The position numbers and the translations under genes are program-made. From assembly GCA_014706385.1 (NCBI GenBank), contig JACGZH010000006.1, positions 434,001 to 498,000 of the forward strand: a stretch of DNA of 64,000 bases, in the 5' to 3' direction. The notes beneath the pieces were generated by a model, which searched no databases, was not told where the DNA came from, and worked only from the letters and a program-made list of their open reading frames with translations. This DNA comes from Phaffia rhodozyma (Eukaryota; Basidiomycota; Tremellomycetes; Cystofilobasidiales; Mrakiaceae). Below are positions 22,372-35,224 of the stretch, one piece after another (position 1 is the first letter of the stretch; each line of letters starts with the position of its first letter).

Positions 22372-25121
22372 ATGAACGTATTCGCAGACGAGGTCAGTTT
22401 CTTTACTCTTTGCCGTTGTTTCCAGGTTGTTGGAATAGCTGGCCGTTTGGGCCGCATATATGTCCAGACACAACGCTGACACCTGTCGGTTGTTTCTCCT
22501 GTTTTGAACTCGTATGGTTCTTTTACTTCGTCGAATCATATCGAATCGATCTGTTCTTTCTCGCCATGTCATATACACCCCATTCACCTGTTTCTCACAT
22601 AAGGCCGGAGAAGAGCGAGGAGAGAACGCTCGATTGAGCAGTTTCGTCGGAGCCATGGCTCTCGGAGATCTTGTCAAGAGCACTTTGGGACCAAAGGTTC
22701 GTTTTTTCTCCTCTTCCCTCATTCTCAAACTCTTCCTCTGCATCTTTCTGGTCGACCAGAGATACACTTAGATGATGTCTCTCTGATGCGAGGCTGGACG
22801 ATCACTGTCCATAGGCTGAGAGTACAAAAGCTATCCGAAACTAATGATTTAACATTGCTATGTGCTATCCTTTGTCATGCTTTCTCTTCTTTTTCTTTGC
22901 ATTTACACATTCATAGGGAATGAACAAGATTCTTCGTGAGCTCCTCTGCTGGCTCTACTATCTCTTCAACGATTCACAAATAAAAACACAGGACTAACCA
23001 TCGTTCTTTGTCTTTTTACTCCCGACCACGCCATATAGAGTCCAGCACGACAGGTGAAATCACAGTGACGAACGACGGAGCTACAATTCTCAAATCGATC
23101 TCGCTCGATAACCCGGCTGCTAAGATCCTAGTCAACATCTCCAAGGTTCAGGATGATGAGGTTGGAGATGGAACGACCTCGGTGTGCGTCCTCGCCTCCG
23201 AGCTTCTGAGAGAGGGAGAGAGACTTGTCAACATGAAGATCCATCCCCAGACGATCATTGAAGGTTTCCGAATCGCTAGCAAGAAGGCGCTCGAGGCACT
23301 CGAGGGAGCTGCCCAGGATCACTCGTTCGTTCCTCTGTTCTAGTCAACCTTTTCAGTAAGAGAGAGTGTAGCGAGTCTAATTTCTAATCCTTGCAAACAC
23401 CTAAAGGTCGGATGCTGCCGCCTTCCGAACGGATCTTGTCAACATTGCCCGAACAACGCTCTCGTCCAAGGTTCTTTCTGAGAACAAGGACTACTTTGCC
23501 AACCTTGCCGTCGATGCCGTCCTTCGACTCAAGGTTTGATCTTCCCCTTTCATTTCCACTGCCTGCCAGAATGCGTTCTGATACAAACTTCTTCATCTTG
23601 CCATATGGCCGAGTAGGGATCGACCGACCTTGACCACATCCAGATCATCAAGAAGGCCGGAGGAAAGCTCACGGATTCCTACCTTGATGAGGGTTTGTTC
23701 ATTCCTTTTTTTTTACTTTTTTACTCCGTCTATTCCATATTAAACTTATCCTATGAACTAAATTTGTTTCATATATCTCTTTTGCAAAACAGGATTCATC
23801 CTTGAAAAGTCGATCGCTGTCAACTCGCCGAAGCGAATTGAAAACGCCCGAATCATGATTGCCAACACCTCGATGGATACCGACAAGATCAAGATCTTTG
23901 GAGCCAGGGTCAAGGTTGATGGGACCGGCAAACTGGCCGAGCTCGAACGAGCCGAGAAGGTTCGTGTTAATGTGTTTCTTTATCTATCTGAGCTATTTCT
24001 AGCCTAACTCCTGAACCCCTTCCTCCGCTCACAGGAAAAGATGAAGGAGAAGGTCGACCGAATCGCCGCGCACGGAATCACTTGCTTCGTCAACCGACAG
24101 CTGATCTACAACTACCCTGAGTCTCTGTTGGCTGAGAAGGGAATCATGTCGATTGAGCACGCCGATTTCGAAGGTGTCGAGCGACTTGCTCTCGTCACCG
24201 GAGGAGAGATCATGAGTAGCTTCGACAAGTTGAATGGTATTCAAATTGGAAAGTGTGACTTGATCGAGGAGATTATGATCGGAGAGGACCGAGTAAGTTC
24301 TTTGTCATATTGTGGTGATGGCTGACTGTAACAACGAGAGACTGACTAGATTATTCTCTTCTACCTGTGGCGAACAACAGCTCATCAAGTTCTCCGGTGT
24401 CGCCGCTGGTCAGGCCTGTACTGTTGTTCTTCGAGGAGCCACATCCCAGATGATCGACGAGGCCGAGCGATCCCTTCATGACGCCCTCTCCGTTCTTTCC
24501 CAAACCGTCAAGGAGTCTCGAGTGGTTCTTGGTGGAGGATGCTCAGAGATGTTGATGAGTAACGCTGTTGAGGAGGAATCCAGGAAGGTCAGCGGAAAGA
24601 AGGCGATAGCTACCGAGGCTTTCTCTAGGGCGCTCAGACAGCTCCCGACGATCTTGGCGGATAACGCTGGATACGACTCGGCTGATCTCGTTTCTAAATT
24701 GCGAGCCGCCCACTACGAGGGCCGAAGTGATGCCGGATTGGGTACGTTCTTCGTTTCTCATTTCTTCATCTTTGGCCAATTGCCCTGTCGTCCTATTAAA
24801 CTCAGAAATCGTTTTCGGCTACTCATCCATTCTTCCACCTGTATGTAAATAGACATGAACCTTGGCGAGATTGGTTCGATGCGAAAGCTTGGTATCACCG
24901 AATCTTACAAGCTCAAGCGACAGGTCGTCTCTAGCGCGTCCGAAGCGGCGGAGATGATCCTTAGAGTGGACAACATCGTCAGGGCAGCACCGAGGTTCGT
25001 CTTTTCCGCATATTGTTCTGATCGAGTGCTAGTATGACATACTCAAACTCATCTATTCCCATTCAATCCCATCTCTTTTGGGTTTCTTTGGAAACTGACC
25101 TATAGACGTCGAGAGGGTTAA
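22372..25121 (+). CDS. CCT2: T-complex protein 1 subunit beta (CCT2)
   Basis: CCT2 is one of eight subunits of the cytosolic chaperonin TRiC that folds actin, tubulin and WD40 proteins with ATP. Diagnostic group-II chaperonin motifs are present: [39 protein letters not shown] and [13 protein letters not shown]. The apical and beta-specific segment [18 protein letters not shown] identifies the beta subunit, as does [22 protein letters not shown] with the stretch broken by an intron. About ten exons are needed; the first two are 22372-22392 and 22604-22696. The last short exon encodes RREG and stops at 25119-25121. The length is normal for the family. No oddities seen beyond the high intron density at the 5' end. 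Confidence 0.96.
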
Positions 25122-25439
25122 TCGCTCGAGAGCGTCATGTAAACAAGAATCGAGTAGAAAGAAATGCATAAAAACTGAAGACGAAGAAAGAAAGGGAAAA
25201 GAGCGACACCACAGTCCTCTTCATTGATAGTTTAGATTATTGGATGCGTTCGACTCTCCTCCTACTTCTTCTCGCGCTTGTTTCGGTGTGTTCAGTTTTG
25301 AAAAAAGTAATTTGGACCTCCAGGGTATCAAAAGAGAAAGTTCATCACAGAGAGTTGTGCAGAGCCTGTGAGAAGAGAGAGAGGCTTTGACAAATGATCG
25401 AGAGAGCTGAACGAAGAGAAAGAGAGAAAGTCTACGGGC
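25122..25439. other. Convergent intergenic region CCT2 / VPS18
   Basis: The region lies between convergent stop codons. It is A- and G-rich on the plus strand around 25140-25210 and should hold the two 3' untranslated regions. Nothing else was recognised. Confidence 0.5.
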
Positions 25440-28400
25440 TCAAAGTGCCCACGCGTGTTCCTCCTTCTCACCTTCAGCCACAAAGGGCGCGTCAACCTGA
25501 ACGACAGCTGCATCACACAACACACAACTCCCGGCCAACAACTCATCCAATTCCTCTTTGATTTTTTCTTGACGCCCTTTTCCGGAGCCCAACGGCCCGT
25601 TCTCCCCGTCTTTCCTTCCTTTCCCACCTCCGCCTTGGGTTTTTCTAGACCCGGATGCTCCGTTTTCGTTTCCGCTGCCACCCATCGCGAATGCCAATGC
25701 ATCAGGCACGATCAGCTCTCTCAATTTATCACCTGCTCCAGCGAACGGATTTAGAGCAGTCAATGAAGATCCTGCATAAGCGGAAGAAAGCAGCGTTCTA
25801 GCGCCGCCTGGGTTGAAAGAGAGTGTGTTGGAAGATGAGGTCAGTTCGGCCGAGGGTGATGCTGATGACTTGACGAGAGATGATTGAAGATGGACAATTC
25901 GACGGAGCGTGCTTGCCGGCGCATATTCCTTGATCTATCGAATGTTCCAAAGTGTTCAGAACAAAAGCAGAAAGATGAGTTGTCAGGCGATATCAGGATG
26001 ATATGATCGAGAACACAGATCTTTGACAATCGTACCTGTTTGATCAGACAATCCGCATGGAACGTGTGTCGACAAGGGAATACATAGAACGGCCTGGTCA
26101 CCAATAGCAATTGACAGTACGAGCATGTCTCATCCGGTTCTACCGTCAACGATCTATGTTGCAAGTTGGATATGTCTCGTTTGATGAGTTCGGCACTCTG
26201 CGTGACCTCGTCCATCTCCATCTTGAGGGCTTGAACTCGGGCACCACAGCTCTCCAGAGCAGAACAAATCTCATCTTTGAATTCATCAATGACGACAAAG
26301 TCAGGGAAGAAGGGCAAGACATCTTCGATTTTGAGAAGGTCGGTTGATTCAAGGAATCTCATTGCACTAGTAGAAGTCAAGGGGAAAATGTAAGATGTCG
26401 AAGATAAATAAGATATCTTACTCTAGCGTATATCGGCTGAACAAGTAGGGGATACTCACGCATTGATGTCCTGCTTGTCCTGCACAACATATTTGGCAAT
26501 CTTGAGCCAAAGCTTCTTCCTTAGAACATCGTCCTCGAGGACTTTGTCCGCGTTTACCTTGGCTAGCTCAAGATCCCCCTTCTCCAAAGCCAGATCTACA
26601 CTACTCTCGTAGAGTCCCATTTTGGAATAGATGAGTACACATGGTTGTATCCTCGAATGTGCCATACAAAGTCTCAGTGCGTAATCTAGATCGTAGTACG
26701 GCCTCTCCGTTACCGGATCATCCGGACAGGTTGAGAGGAACCTAAGAAGCGGACCATCATCCGTATTGGCGTCCGAACAGTGGAAAGTGACTAGCAGATT
26801 ATGGACTGTCGGATCAACATTTCCATTGTTGAAGATGACATGGTGGAGGTATCGAATCGCGTGGTTTGTTGACATTGGATCTCGTCGACGATGCTGCTGC
26901 TGCAACAAGGCAGGGATAAGTCGCTGAGGATCTAGTGAGCTTTGACGGAGCCAAGAATCAACGGTTTCCTTAGGAGCGTTATGCATAAGTACAGCAGAGA
27001 ATCTGTAATATAGCTCTGGTGAGTTCTGTACACAGACAATTGTTGTGATGGTAGTGAATCAGCCCTGTTGCAAATACTCAATATAAAGAAACATAGAAAG
27101 GACTGAACCTGTCGATTCAACATTTCGATGGCCTTCACCCATTCTTCCTCTAGAATCCAATACTCGACAACCCTAGCATAGTCCCTGACGATTGTCGCAA
27201 AATGAATGTACAAATCCGTTCGACCATGACTAAGGAACAGATCGTATGTCGTTTTCCGATCGAATGCTTCCTAAGCAGATGGCAAGCGCAAAACGTAAGA
27301 AAGTCAAGGCAAGCGATAGTGGTAATTGAACTGGACGAAAGACATACTTGATAATCTAGCAAAAACTGCTTCAGTTCATCCTCGACTATCGTTTTTTCAA
27401 GCTTCAAGCTTTCCGGATCTTGGGAAGCAATCTCCGCCGCGACCACTATGATCGACAGAATCATGAAGGTCAACACGAGTTGTAAAACTTCCGATATTAG
27501 TCAGGGGCAATGAGGTACTGACCATCCTCCAGAGTGTTGCATTTACTCAGATACATCTCCACAAGCCAAGTAGCGAGCATCAGTCGCTGAGTTAAATCCT
27601 ATTGGCCAAGGCGGGTTTCAGCAAACAACGCATGCCTTGTGATCAATTCCAGCTCCGACTTTGGAACTTTCTTTTTCGCAATATTTAAAGGGGGAAAAAG
27701 AAACAGAACACTGACTGATTTTTTCAAGCCGTCTAGAACAGATCCCAGATAATATCTAAGCGCATCCCTTTCTTCAGCGTCGACAAATTTAAGAACCACC
27801 TCTTCGAAACTCTTTGTGCAAGCGGCATATTTGGCAGCTGCTTGATGGAATCGTCCTTGGTCAAACAATGAGTCCGCTTGAGCGGATAGTATGACATTTT
27901 TTTGTGCTGGGGTCTATTGAGATGAAAACAAACATGATTATCAATTCGTCGAGCCGATGGCTTTGTATGATAGAGGTAACTGAGTGATACAAAGGGACGA
28001 ACTGTTGCAAACTTCAATCCAGATTCAAAATCGCTCTGCTGAAGCTTGATTTTCCATACGTCTCTATCTTCCGCTTCGACAACGACCTCGAAAATTGACC
28101 CGGTCGTGTACAGCCAATTTGTCTTGCTGTTCAAATCCGAAGCCAGACCAATTGGCTTTTCTCCGGGTTTCTGCAGAAAATATCAAGATAAGACGTTCAT
28201 CAGACGAACGAATGATGCAGTCAGTGGTCTATCTCAGATATGGGAAACGTGAGAAACATATGTCTATCTTGCCGTATAAATTAATACGAACAACAAAGAC
28301 GCCTTCCTCCCAAACGAGCGCGCCGCTCAGCCTCGACACTGCTCCTATTCGGTCCTTCCACAAAAACAACCAATGAAAATCTGTACTAGCAAACCCAATA

Positions 28401-29939
28401 GGGATTCCAGCAGACTCTCCCGATGTCGTCGGGAATGGAATCAAGTCGGGTGCAGTAAGCAGAGGTAAGGAGGGATTGAGAGATGCAGTGTACACTCCGT
28501 TTGCTATCAATCGACATAGGAAAGAGAGGTATCAGGTTCTCGCGCAGATATATTACCACAAAGCAATAGAAACCCACGGGAAAACCAAGTTAGAGTCTGT
28601 ACGTTGGACAGGTTCGTAGGAGTTAGTGGAGGAGCTAGTATGAGCTGAAGACTCGAAGAAAAAGAAGATGAAGTTGGCAAGCTCTTGATGAATGTCTGAG
28701 AGGCAGGAAACTCCTCTTCGAATTAGATACCAGATAGTAAGCAGTGTGCGTACATGAAGAGTTTTAGCGTGTTCAACAGGAAGAAGGCAAAATAATGTTC
28801 AACATACTGGGTCCAGAATCTTTGAATCCTCGAAGGAAATCCTCTGCCCATTTTCCACTGCTTGAGCTTGCTTGTTCTCTCAATGCGCCCTCGAATATCC
28901 AACCCTTTCCATCACAAAGGGCCACAACCCAACCCTTCTTCCGACTCTTTGATAGCCCCCATCTGACTCCCTCAATCTTTTCTCCACTCGAGAATGAATA
29001 GACAACAGCAGATTCGCGCTCCTGAGACTTGAACAGGTCTTCAGATGGCTGGAGCGATAAATAATGTATCTGGCCAGATTGGGTACCGATCAAACAGTCC
29101 TTGGCGATATTGTTTGATGAAGAGCGTGCATTGGACGACCATGCTACAGAAATGATCCGTTGCGATTTGAGAGATTTGAGGGGAGTTTTAGGTTTCTTCC
29201 AACCGGTTGTGGTAGACCCAGTCCCTGATCCGGCTGTACCCGCGTTCCCGGACGGTCCTGAGCTATTAGACGCGACGACCGGCAGATTTGACAGATACCA
29301 GACCTCTCCATTTGAGCATCCAACTAAAAGATGTCTTCCTTCGTCATCTGGCCAAATATTTTCTACTGTAATTTGTCCTGCAGAAGGATTTGACGATGTC
29401 TTGTTAGGCTTTGAGACAGGAAGCTCGATGGTAATTAAGTCTGTCGGGCGGGCGAGATCGATAATGATTAATGTAAAAGGATGGAGAGCCATGATCAGGA
29501 TGTTGGAAGCCACCCGAAGGTGGATAAGTGTGGAGGGCAGTGTGATCTGAACATGACCTAGAGTAAAGATTGGATTGGGTTGTGACGATGTTGGTTGGGT
29601 GGATATGTAGCCTGTTTCGATCTGATGTGATTAATGAATGGACACCAAATGAATCAAATGAGACCTTGCGACTAGACGAGCGGTGAAACGAATAGCTCAA
29701 TACAGACAGGTTCCACGACTCCTGGCGGACGCTGCTCGTCGTCATCTGAGAACGGGCTTTGTTCAAACCCTTCATAGGAGACTTGATCGTATCGAGCGAC
29801 CGAAGGTGAGACGAACGGCTGATCCGACGGAGGGATGGCCGAGTGTTCTACGACTGTAGATGGAAAGGTGACGAGTGAGTGAGCATGCATGCGGAAAGAC
29901 ACAGGAACAAACAGCTTGGAACTTGCACTCGTCAAACAT
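25440..29939 (-). CDS. VPS18: Vacuolar sorting protein 18 (HOPS/CORVET core, RING finger)
   Basis: VPS18 (yeast Pep3) is a core subunit of the HOPS and CORVET tethering complexes at endosomes and the vacuole. The protein has an N-terminal beta-propeller region beginning IFTLGHVQITLPSTLIHLRV, a long alpha-solenoid (clathrin-repeat) middle, and a C-terminal RING-type finger. The RING starts CSYCQLLLVTRP and continues PCRHTFHADCLIKQ. A later CVLCDAAVVQVD completes it. The C-terminal linker inside the RING is Gly/Lys-rich and long. I chose the start at 29939, giving exons 29939-29927 and 29853-29708, then an exon opening at 29621. The first intron uses donor GCAAGT (GC-AG), which phase requires. 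Many further introns were not mapped base by base. An alternative upstream His-rich frame is rejected. The propeller precedes the APSES gene's promoter in head-to-head order. Confidence 0.9.
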
Positions 29940-30416
29940 GATTCTCTTTTCCTTCTTCGCGTTCTGATCTCACAACTACCTCTGCTGGGATGCTGCTGTT
30001 GACGATGGCGATGGCGATGGCGATGGCGATGGCGATGGTGATGGTGATGGCGATGGTGATGTTTGATGAACTCGTCCAACGGAACTGGTTTATGCACACC
30101 TTCTGTTAGGGTTGCCTCAACGTATATCCGCTACTTCTCGTCACTGAACATTCCCTCTCGGCAATATAACAGAACATCGACGAAAAGCTGATTGATCCAG
30201 AGTAACGATATCTAACAGAAGATTCTCATCTAGACCCTCTAGTTACTTTGCAGAAAGTAAGCCAAGAGGGATCTGTTTTTATCAGAACTGGATGTTTTAC
30301 AACAGAAAGAGAATGTTACTCGTGTTCTTGCTGACTCTGATCGAGAAGTCTCTTACCCAGTTACAACTCACTAACCTCAGACATGATACCTTGCTCATTC
30401 ATCTGCAGTTATCGAG
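29940..30416. promoter_or_regulatory. Divergent intergenic region VPS18 / APSES gene
   Basis: About 475 bases between two divergent genes. It contains a GATGGC/GATGGT hexamer tract (listed separately) close to VPS18. The rest looks like promoter and leader sequence. The APSES gene start could lie slightly upstream of 30417 if a further 5' exon exists. Confidence 0.45.
30003..30062. repeat. GATGGC/GATGGT hexanucleotide tract
   Basis: About nine imperfect copies of the six-base unit GATGGC, with GATGGT variants at the right end. The tract lies about 65 bases upstream of the VPS18 start. In one minus-strand frame it would read as alternating His and Arg. No recognisable gene frame uses it, so I treat it as a non-coding minisatellite in the leader or promoter. 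Confidence 0.8.
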
Positions 30417-32007
30417 ATGCCGTATAGAGTGTTCCCTCAGGCAAGCGCGCTCGCTGCATCCAAATTGTCCGCACCGTTATCGAGTCTTGTGATAAACAAC
30501 GAGCACGTCTGGATGGTCACTTTGAATGGACTACCGTTTCTGAGGCGAAAGTCTGATGGGTGAGCAAGTTGAGGTTTGTTACCATCCATGGCAAGGTACA
30601 CTAACCCTGAGGTTTTCTGCCTACTCCCTATAGATTCTACAACATTGTATATACTCATTCTCACTTGTGTTCTCTCAGTCCAAATGATGATCTGATCTCA
30701 CTCAATCATCTCTTACCACAGTCCCAACTCATGAAAGTCTTCGATATTCCTCGAGGTCAACGGAAAAGATTCATGATGGATCATCAGATTGAGAGTTCTG
30801 AATATCAAGCAATATGTGGTGGGAAACTCACCCCAGGATTAGAAAACATTTCCCGCCTGCAAGGGACTTGGATCCCTCCTCACGCAATGGCCGTTGTGGC
30901 AAAGAACCAAGGGTTAGAGGTCGTTTTGAGCGAGATAATGGATTCTGTGAGCCAAAGATATCCTTCTCAAATTCTGATATATCCACAAAGTTGTTAGTTG
31001 TGCACCTTCTCTGAGTTCTGACTTCGTGATGCGTGGAGTGACAAAGAATCTTGCCATAGATCCTACACTGGCAGTACCTCAGCCATCTTCAGATCTTTCT
31101 CCTACTCATTCTTCGTCTCAGGTCATCATTCTATCGACCAGGAAATCCATCAGGATCCCACCTTCCACTTCCCGCAATGAATCAACATCTGCAGGATCCA
31201 TATCCCCTGAAAAACCTCCATCCCGCTCAAGTCGTCGTCTCTCCAAGCCCTCTCCTCTTGCTAAACCCGCCATGTCTTCTGCTCCTGCCAGCAATGACAT
31301 TGCTACCCCAGAGTCAGGTGTCATGCGGACCTCCAAGAGAAGAAAGACTGTAGTGTCTTATGAAGAGGATGTGATAGACAACGGAGAGATGGACGACTTC
31401 TGGGCCGAGACCACAGAAGAGATTTCTCCACTGCGCTTCATGCTGGCTGGGAGAGTCGGGAACGAAGCAGAAGCGGACGAGTTCATCTATTCTCAAGAGC
31501 CGCTAGTTGTATGTCAAATCTAACCCTTCGACTATTCCAGTCTTTGGTTCTGACGTTTAAGAGTCATCTTTGGCGTTTTTCTTCTGACTCCGCCCGAGAA
31601 TCTAGAGTGGAGAGGAGCTAGGTCGAAGCCTGGTTGAAGCCTCTAGACTGAGATCTGCCGTTCCGGACATCTTAGAAATTCCTCCACCACCGATCCCGAC
31701 GAAACCTCGCTCAATAAAGGAAGATACGAGTGACGATAGTGTACCTGATACTATTCTCCGACGATTATTTTGCTATCCTAGTCTGTCCTTTGCCTTGATT
31801 GTTCCCTGCTCAATGACCATGACTGACTGGGATCTCGGAATTCTTACTTTCATGAACTAAAATTGACCGGGTTTTTTTTTCTTGTCTGCCGGCGGATTAG
31901 ATACCGAACAAGGACGAGGGATGTCCAAGTCAGCTATGAACTACCTTACTAGCAAGACGCATGTGAAAGAACAGTCTCGCCCCTCAAAAGACACATTATC
32001 CTTTTAA
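30417..32007 (+). CDS. APSES/KilA-N-type DNA-binding domain protein
   Basis: APSES domains are fungal DNA-binding modules related to phage KilA-N. Six exons fit with phases intact: 30417-30559, 30634-30646, 30722-30946, 31047-31508, 31606-31780 and 31901-32007 (1125 bases, 374 residues). The domain spans about residues 30-130. It reads FLRRKSDGFYNISQLMKVF, then IPRGQRKRFMMDHQIESSE, and closes LQGTWIPPHAMAVVAKNQGL, the usual QGTW turn. The rest is a serine- and proline-rich tail with SKRRKTVVSYEED, possibly a nuclear localisation signal. No ankyrin repeats (as in Swi6/Mbp1) and no C-terminal membrane anchor (as in Bqt4) were seen. That leaves a small transcription factor or a divergent telomere/envelope protein as options. 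The second exon is 13 bases. Confidence 0.75.
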
Positions 32008-32420
32008 CCATTCTAGTTATCTTGTTCTTGTTTCTGTACGATCTCCTGATAATCACATCTATGTTTCGGACACAAGATCACTTTCCTTACAGGTTTTACA
32101 CCTGACCGTTCTTAGCCTTGCTTTACAACCTCTTGTATACAGTTTTGATCCTTAAATAGTTTTATTTACTCTTGCCGTTACTTCATATCGGACATGCCAC
32201 TCCTCTCTCCTCGCTCAGCTTGCTTGTATATTAGGTTGTGGTCATCATGAAATCATCTCCTACTTTCTTGAAGAATCACATAAAATACAAATACGATGAG
32301 CAACAAGGAACAAAACGAATAAAAAAGCATGAAAAACAAGGACCACACATAACAGCACAAAACCGATGAAAGAAACAGAGGATAGCAAATAGAACTGGGG
32401 AGGTTCTAGATCATGATTAA
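32008..32420. other. Convergent intergenic region APSES gene / TBC gene
   Basis: An AT-rich spacer between two convergent stop codons, expected to hold both 3' untranslated regions. No gene or repeat was recognised. Confidence 0.5.
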
Positions 32421-35032
32421 TTATAAGAGTTTATCCATCGCCTCTCCCCTCGATTCTAGATCCTTCCACTCCCTCCTCCATTCACCCATTTGAGCTCGGA
32501 TTCCTCTGATGGACATGGTCGTCTGGATGAACGCCATAAACACGTTATCGTTGTCTGGGACAAAGAAGGATGAAAGGAGGGAGAGCATCGTCTCAAAGCT
32601 TGCTTCGGCCGAAGTAAGTTGGTCTGATGTATGATTTCGATAAGAAAGACGAGTCAGCGCTCATTGGGTTGGAAACGAAGGTCAAGCAATCTCGACACTT
32701 ACCTCTGAAAGACCACAAGATTCCTAACGAAGCGATCACAAGGCTATCTCTTCCTTCAAGGAAGAAGATATCCCATACCCGGAGCTGAGTATGGAACGGT
32801 AACGTAGTTGTAAACAACGTGATGTACCATTTCGTCGCGTAAGACGACGTGGACACCATCTCTTTTTTCTGTGGAAGCCTCGAATACAACCGGGTCAGTC
32901 GGCACAACCACAGAACGAGAAGAAGCTAGGAGGTGATGAGGATATGCAGACGTACCAAAGCGGCAAAAACATTAGGCAGGAAGACCTCCACCAATCTTTC
33001 CTGAACATAGAATGCCTCAAGCATGCCTGGAAAACCAGGCATGAACAGATCGTGCATTCCATAAAGGTCATGTAGCCGAATGAGGTGACAGCACGTTTTC
33101 TGAGCCGCCACATGGCCCTAAGAACTTCTTTTAGCTTCATTGGACTCTTGAATTGTAACTGAGCTGATTGTTGATAGAGTCAACGAGCTGACAAAAAGAA
33201 GGCTGAAAACTCACATCCGCTGAGTAATAGCATAACAGATTGGCAGCAATAGAGCCCATGCCTTGACAATATCCACAGTCGGGACAGTGTAACGAAAACG
33301 CGTGCAGACTATGAAACAATGCTCGTTGGCTAAGAGATATCATAGGAAGAGAGCTTTGTAAGAGAAAGTTCAAACTATTCTGGAGCAGTCAGTATGCGAT
33401 GGGCAAGCTTACCCCATGCCGTAACGAGTGTGAAAGAGCGTGTGACCGCTGATCGTCCGAGGGACGTCTAAGTCGATCTGAACATCCAATGGAGACGGTC
33501 GGTCTATGCGATCCTATGATTGTGGATATAAGCAAAGAAACAATAAATATTAGCTGTAATCTACCGGCCTACTACTAACATCAGATCAACTGACCTTGTA
33601 TATAGATATCAGTTCCTCATCGGTAGCTCTTCTTTTACCGCCCGTACCCGAGCTGTCGAAGTGACGCATCAGTGTTTCCCATGCGGCCGCGCGCCAACGA
33701 TCGGGGATTCCTTTGTAGACCCTTCTTGTGATCTGACAAGTAATTGCCCAAAAATGTCGAGTCAGCTCGCGGTACAAGAGATAATAGTTCGAATATCCTG
33801 ATGAAAGACAAAGTTGAGCGCAACGAACTTTAGATTCTTTTCCTTTTGCCCACTCCCATGCCAAGGTGTTCCCTCCCTTATCTTTCTGCTTCTTATCCAA
33901 CATTCTCTCCCACTTGTCGATCCGACGGGATTCTTTACTCAGATCCTCGGGAAATTTGCCTAAATCAGATAATGGCTGAGGTAAAGGAGGTGTATTATTT
34001 GGTTTCCGGCGCGGTCTTGATAGAGACATAGAGGTGGGTGGATTGGACAGAGAGATAGATGTCATCGAGAATATGCGTGATTCTGATCGTGTGGACAACG
34101 GCGAAGAGAAGAACCCATATCTATAGAAATCGAGATAGAAGGATGAGTCAGTACGAGTTCAAAAGGTGAGCCCTATCTGAGTTCAAGAAGAATAGGTCCA
34201 ACCTATCAAGCTTGCTTCTCACAGCCATTTCTGCTGGACTTAAACCTTCAGTATGGTTAGCTGGAAAGTAGACACTGGTCCTGCCTAATTTGGATCGTTC
34301 TCTTGTCCTTTCTACCCCGTCCTCATACCCGTCTCCTGCAACCCCTGATATCTCCAGCCTAGCGTAAGTCGAACGGACATGAAACGAATCTTCCTCTATA
34401 AAGTGAATGGTTGGTTCCAGACAAAAGAAAGGTCAATGACAGAATTTCACAGACACATAAAAGCAAAGACATTAAAGTCAAAAGAGTGCAGAGAACAGGA
34501 CGAGCGGGCGCTTACCTTCGTCTTTGCCTCTGACACTCCCCCCGTTGGATATCATACTCGTTGCTCGACTTGCGTCACTCAACAAAGTCCTCGTCAGACT
34601 CTGAGAAATCCCTTCAGGATTGTCATCCGAATGTCCTGTCGTAGCGATCCGTTCTTCGACATCATCTTCGCAAGCCAAGTTCTGGACCACAGGAGTTTCT
34701 GCCTTGAAATTTCTTTCGACTTTGGAAGGAGTAGCGGCAGGAGGAGTGACGGCGTTGGCCGGATCCAAAGGAAGGCCCAAGGGACAAGATCCATCGACGA
34801 CCGTCTTGGCCGGATTCAAGACCGAAGCTAGAGGAGGCTGGGGGTCTGTAGGGTTTTGCGATGTCTCGGATGTTGGATTGACTCGATTGTAGTAGATATC
34901 CAGGATATCTCCAACGGTATCTACCGACCGGACGCTCTCTCTAGCTTTTAAAGGTGGGGACTGGTTCGAGCTCTTCCGTGCAGGCAGACCGGACGGGGCC
35001 GGAACAGGCTGAAGCATACCAGCCAATGCCAT
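32421..35032 (-). CDS. TBC-domain Rab GTPase-activating protein
   Basis: TBC proteins speed GTP hydrolysis by Rab GTPases during vesicle traffic. The catalytic arginine motif is visible as IDLDVPRTISGH, and the glutamine finger as YCQGMGSIAANLL. The domain starts RRVYKGIPDRWRAAAWETLM and continues to KEMVSTSSYATKWYITLFTT, then RVWDIFFLEGRDSLVIASL. The N-terminal third, beginning MALAGMLQPVPAPSGLPARK, is serine/proline-rich and likely disordered. The protein ends GEAMDKLL. Introns of normal size interrupt it; the inner borders are partly approximate. The compact domain with an N-terminal extension resembles yeast Msb3/Gyp-type or TBC1D10-like enzymes. The Rab substrate cannot be read from sequence. 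Confidence 0.9.
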
Positions 35033-35224
35033 GTAACAACTGGCTCACAAAGAAAGAAGAGAGATGAAACAGAGATGGATATGATAGGACGATAGGTGGA
35101 TGTTGAAGTGAAGCCAAGCGGTATCTCATGGAAGATCGAACGAAATACCTGGCTGGGTCGAACGAAATGTGATAAATCCATCTTTTAATCGTCATCGCCT
35201 TCAACCGATCACCATCTGATCAGC

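Noticed and set aside
29854..30097. Longer VPS18 N-terminus with a His/Arg-rich run
   Set aside because: The His/Arg run is just the hexamer repeat read in one frame. The GC-AG first intron from 29939 gives a compact start that joins the conserved propeller in phase.
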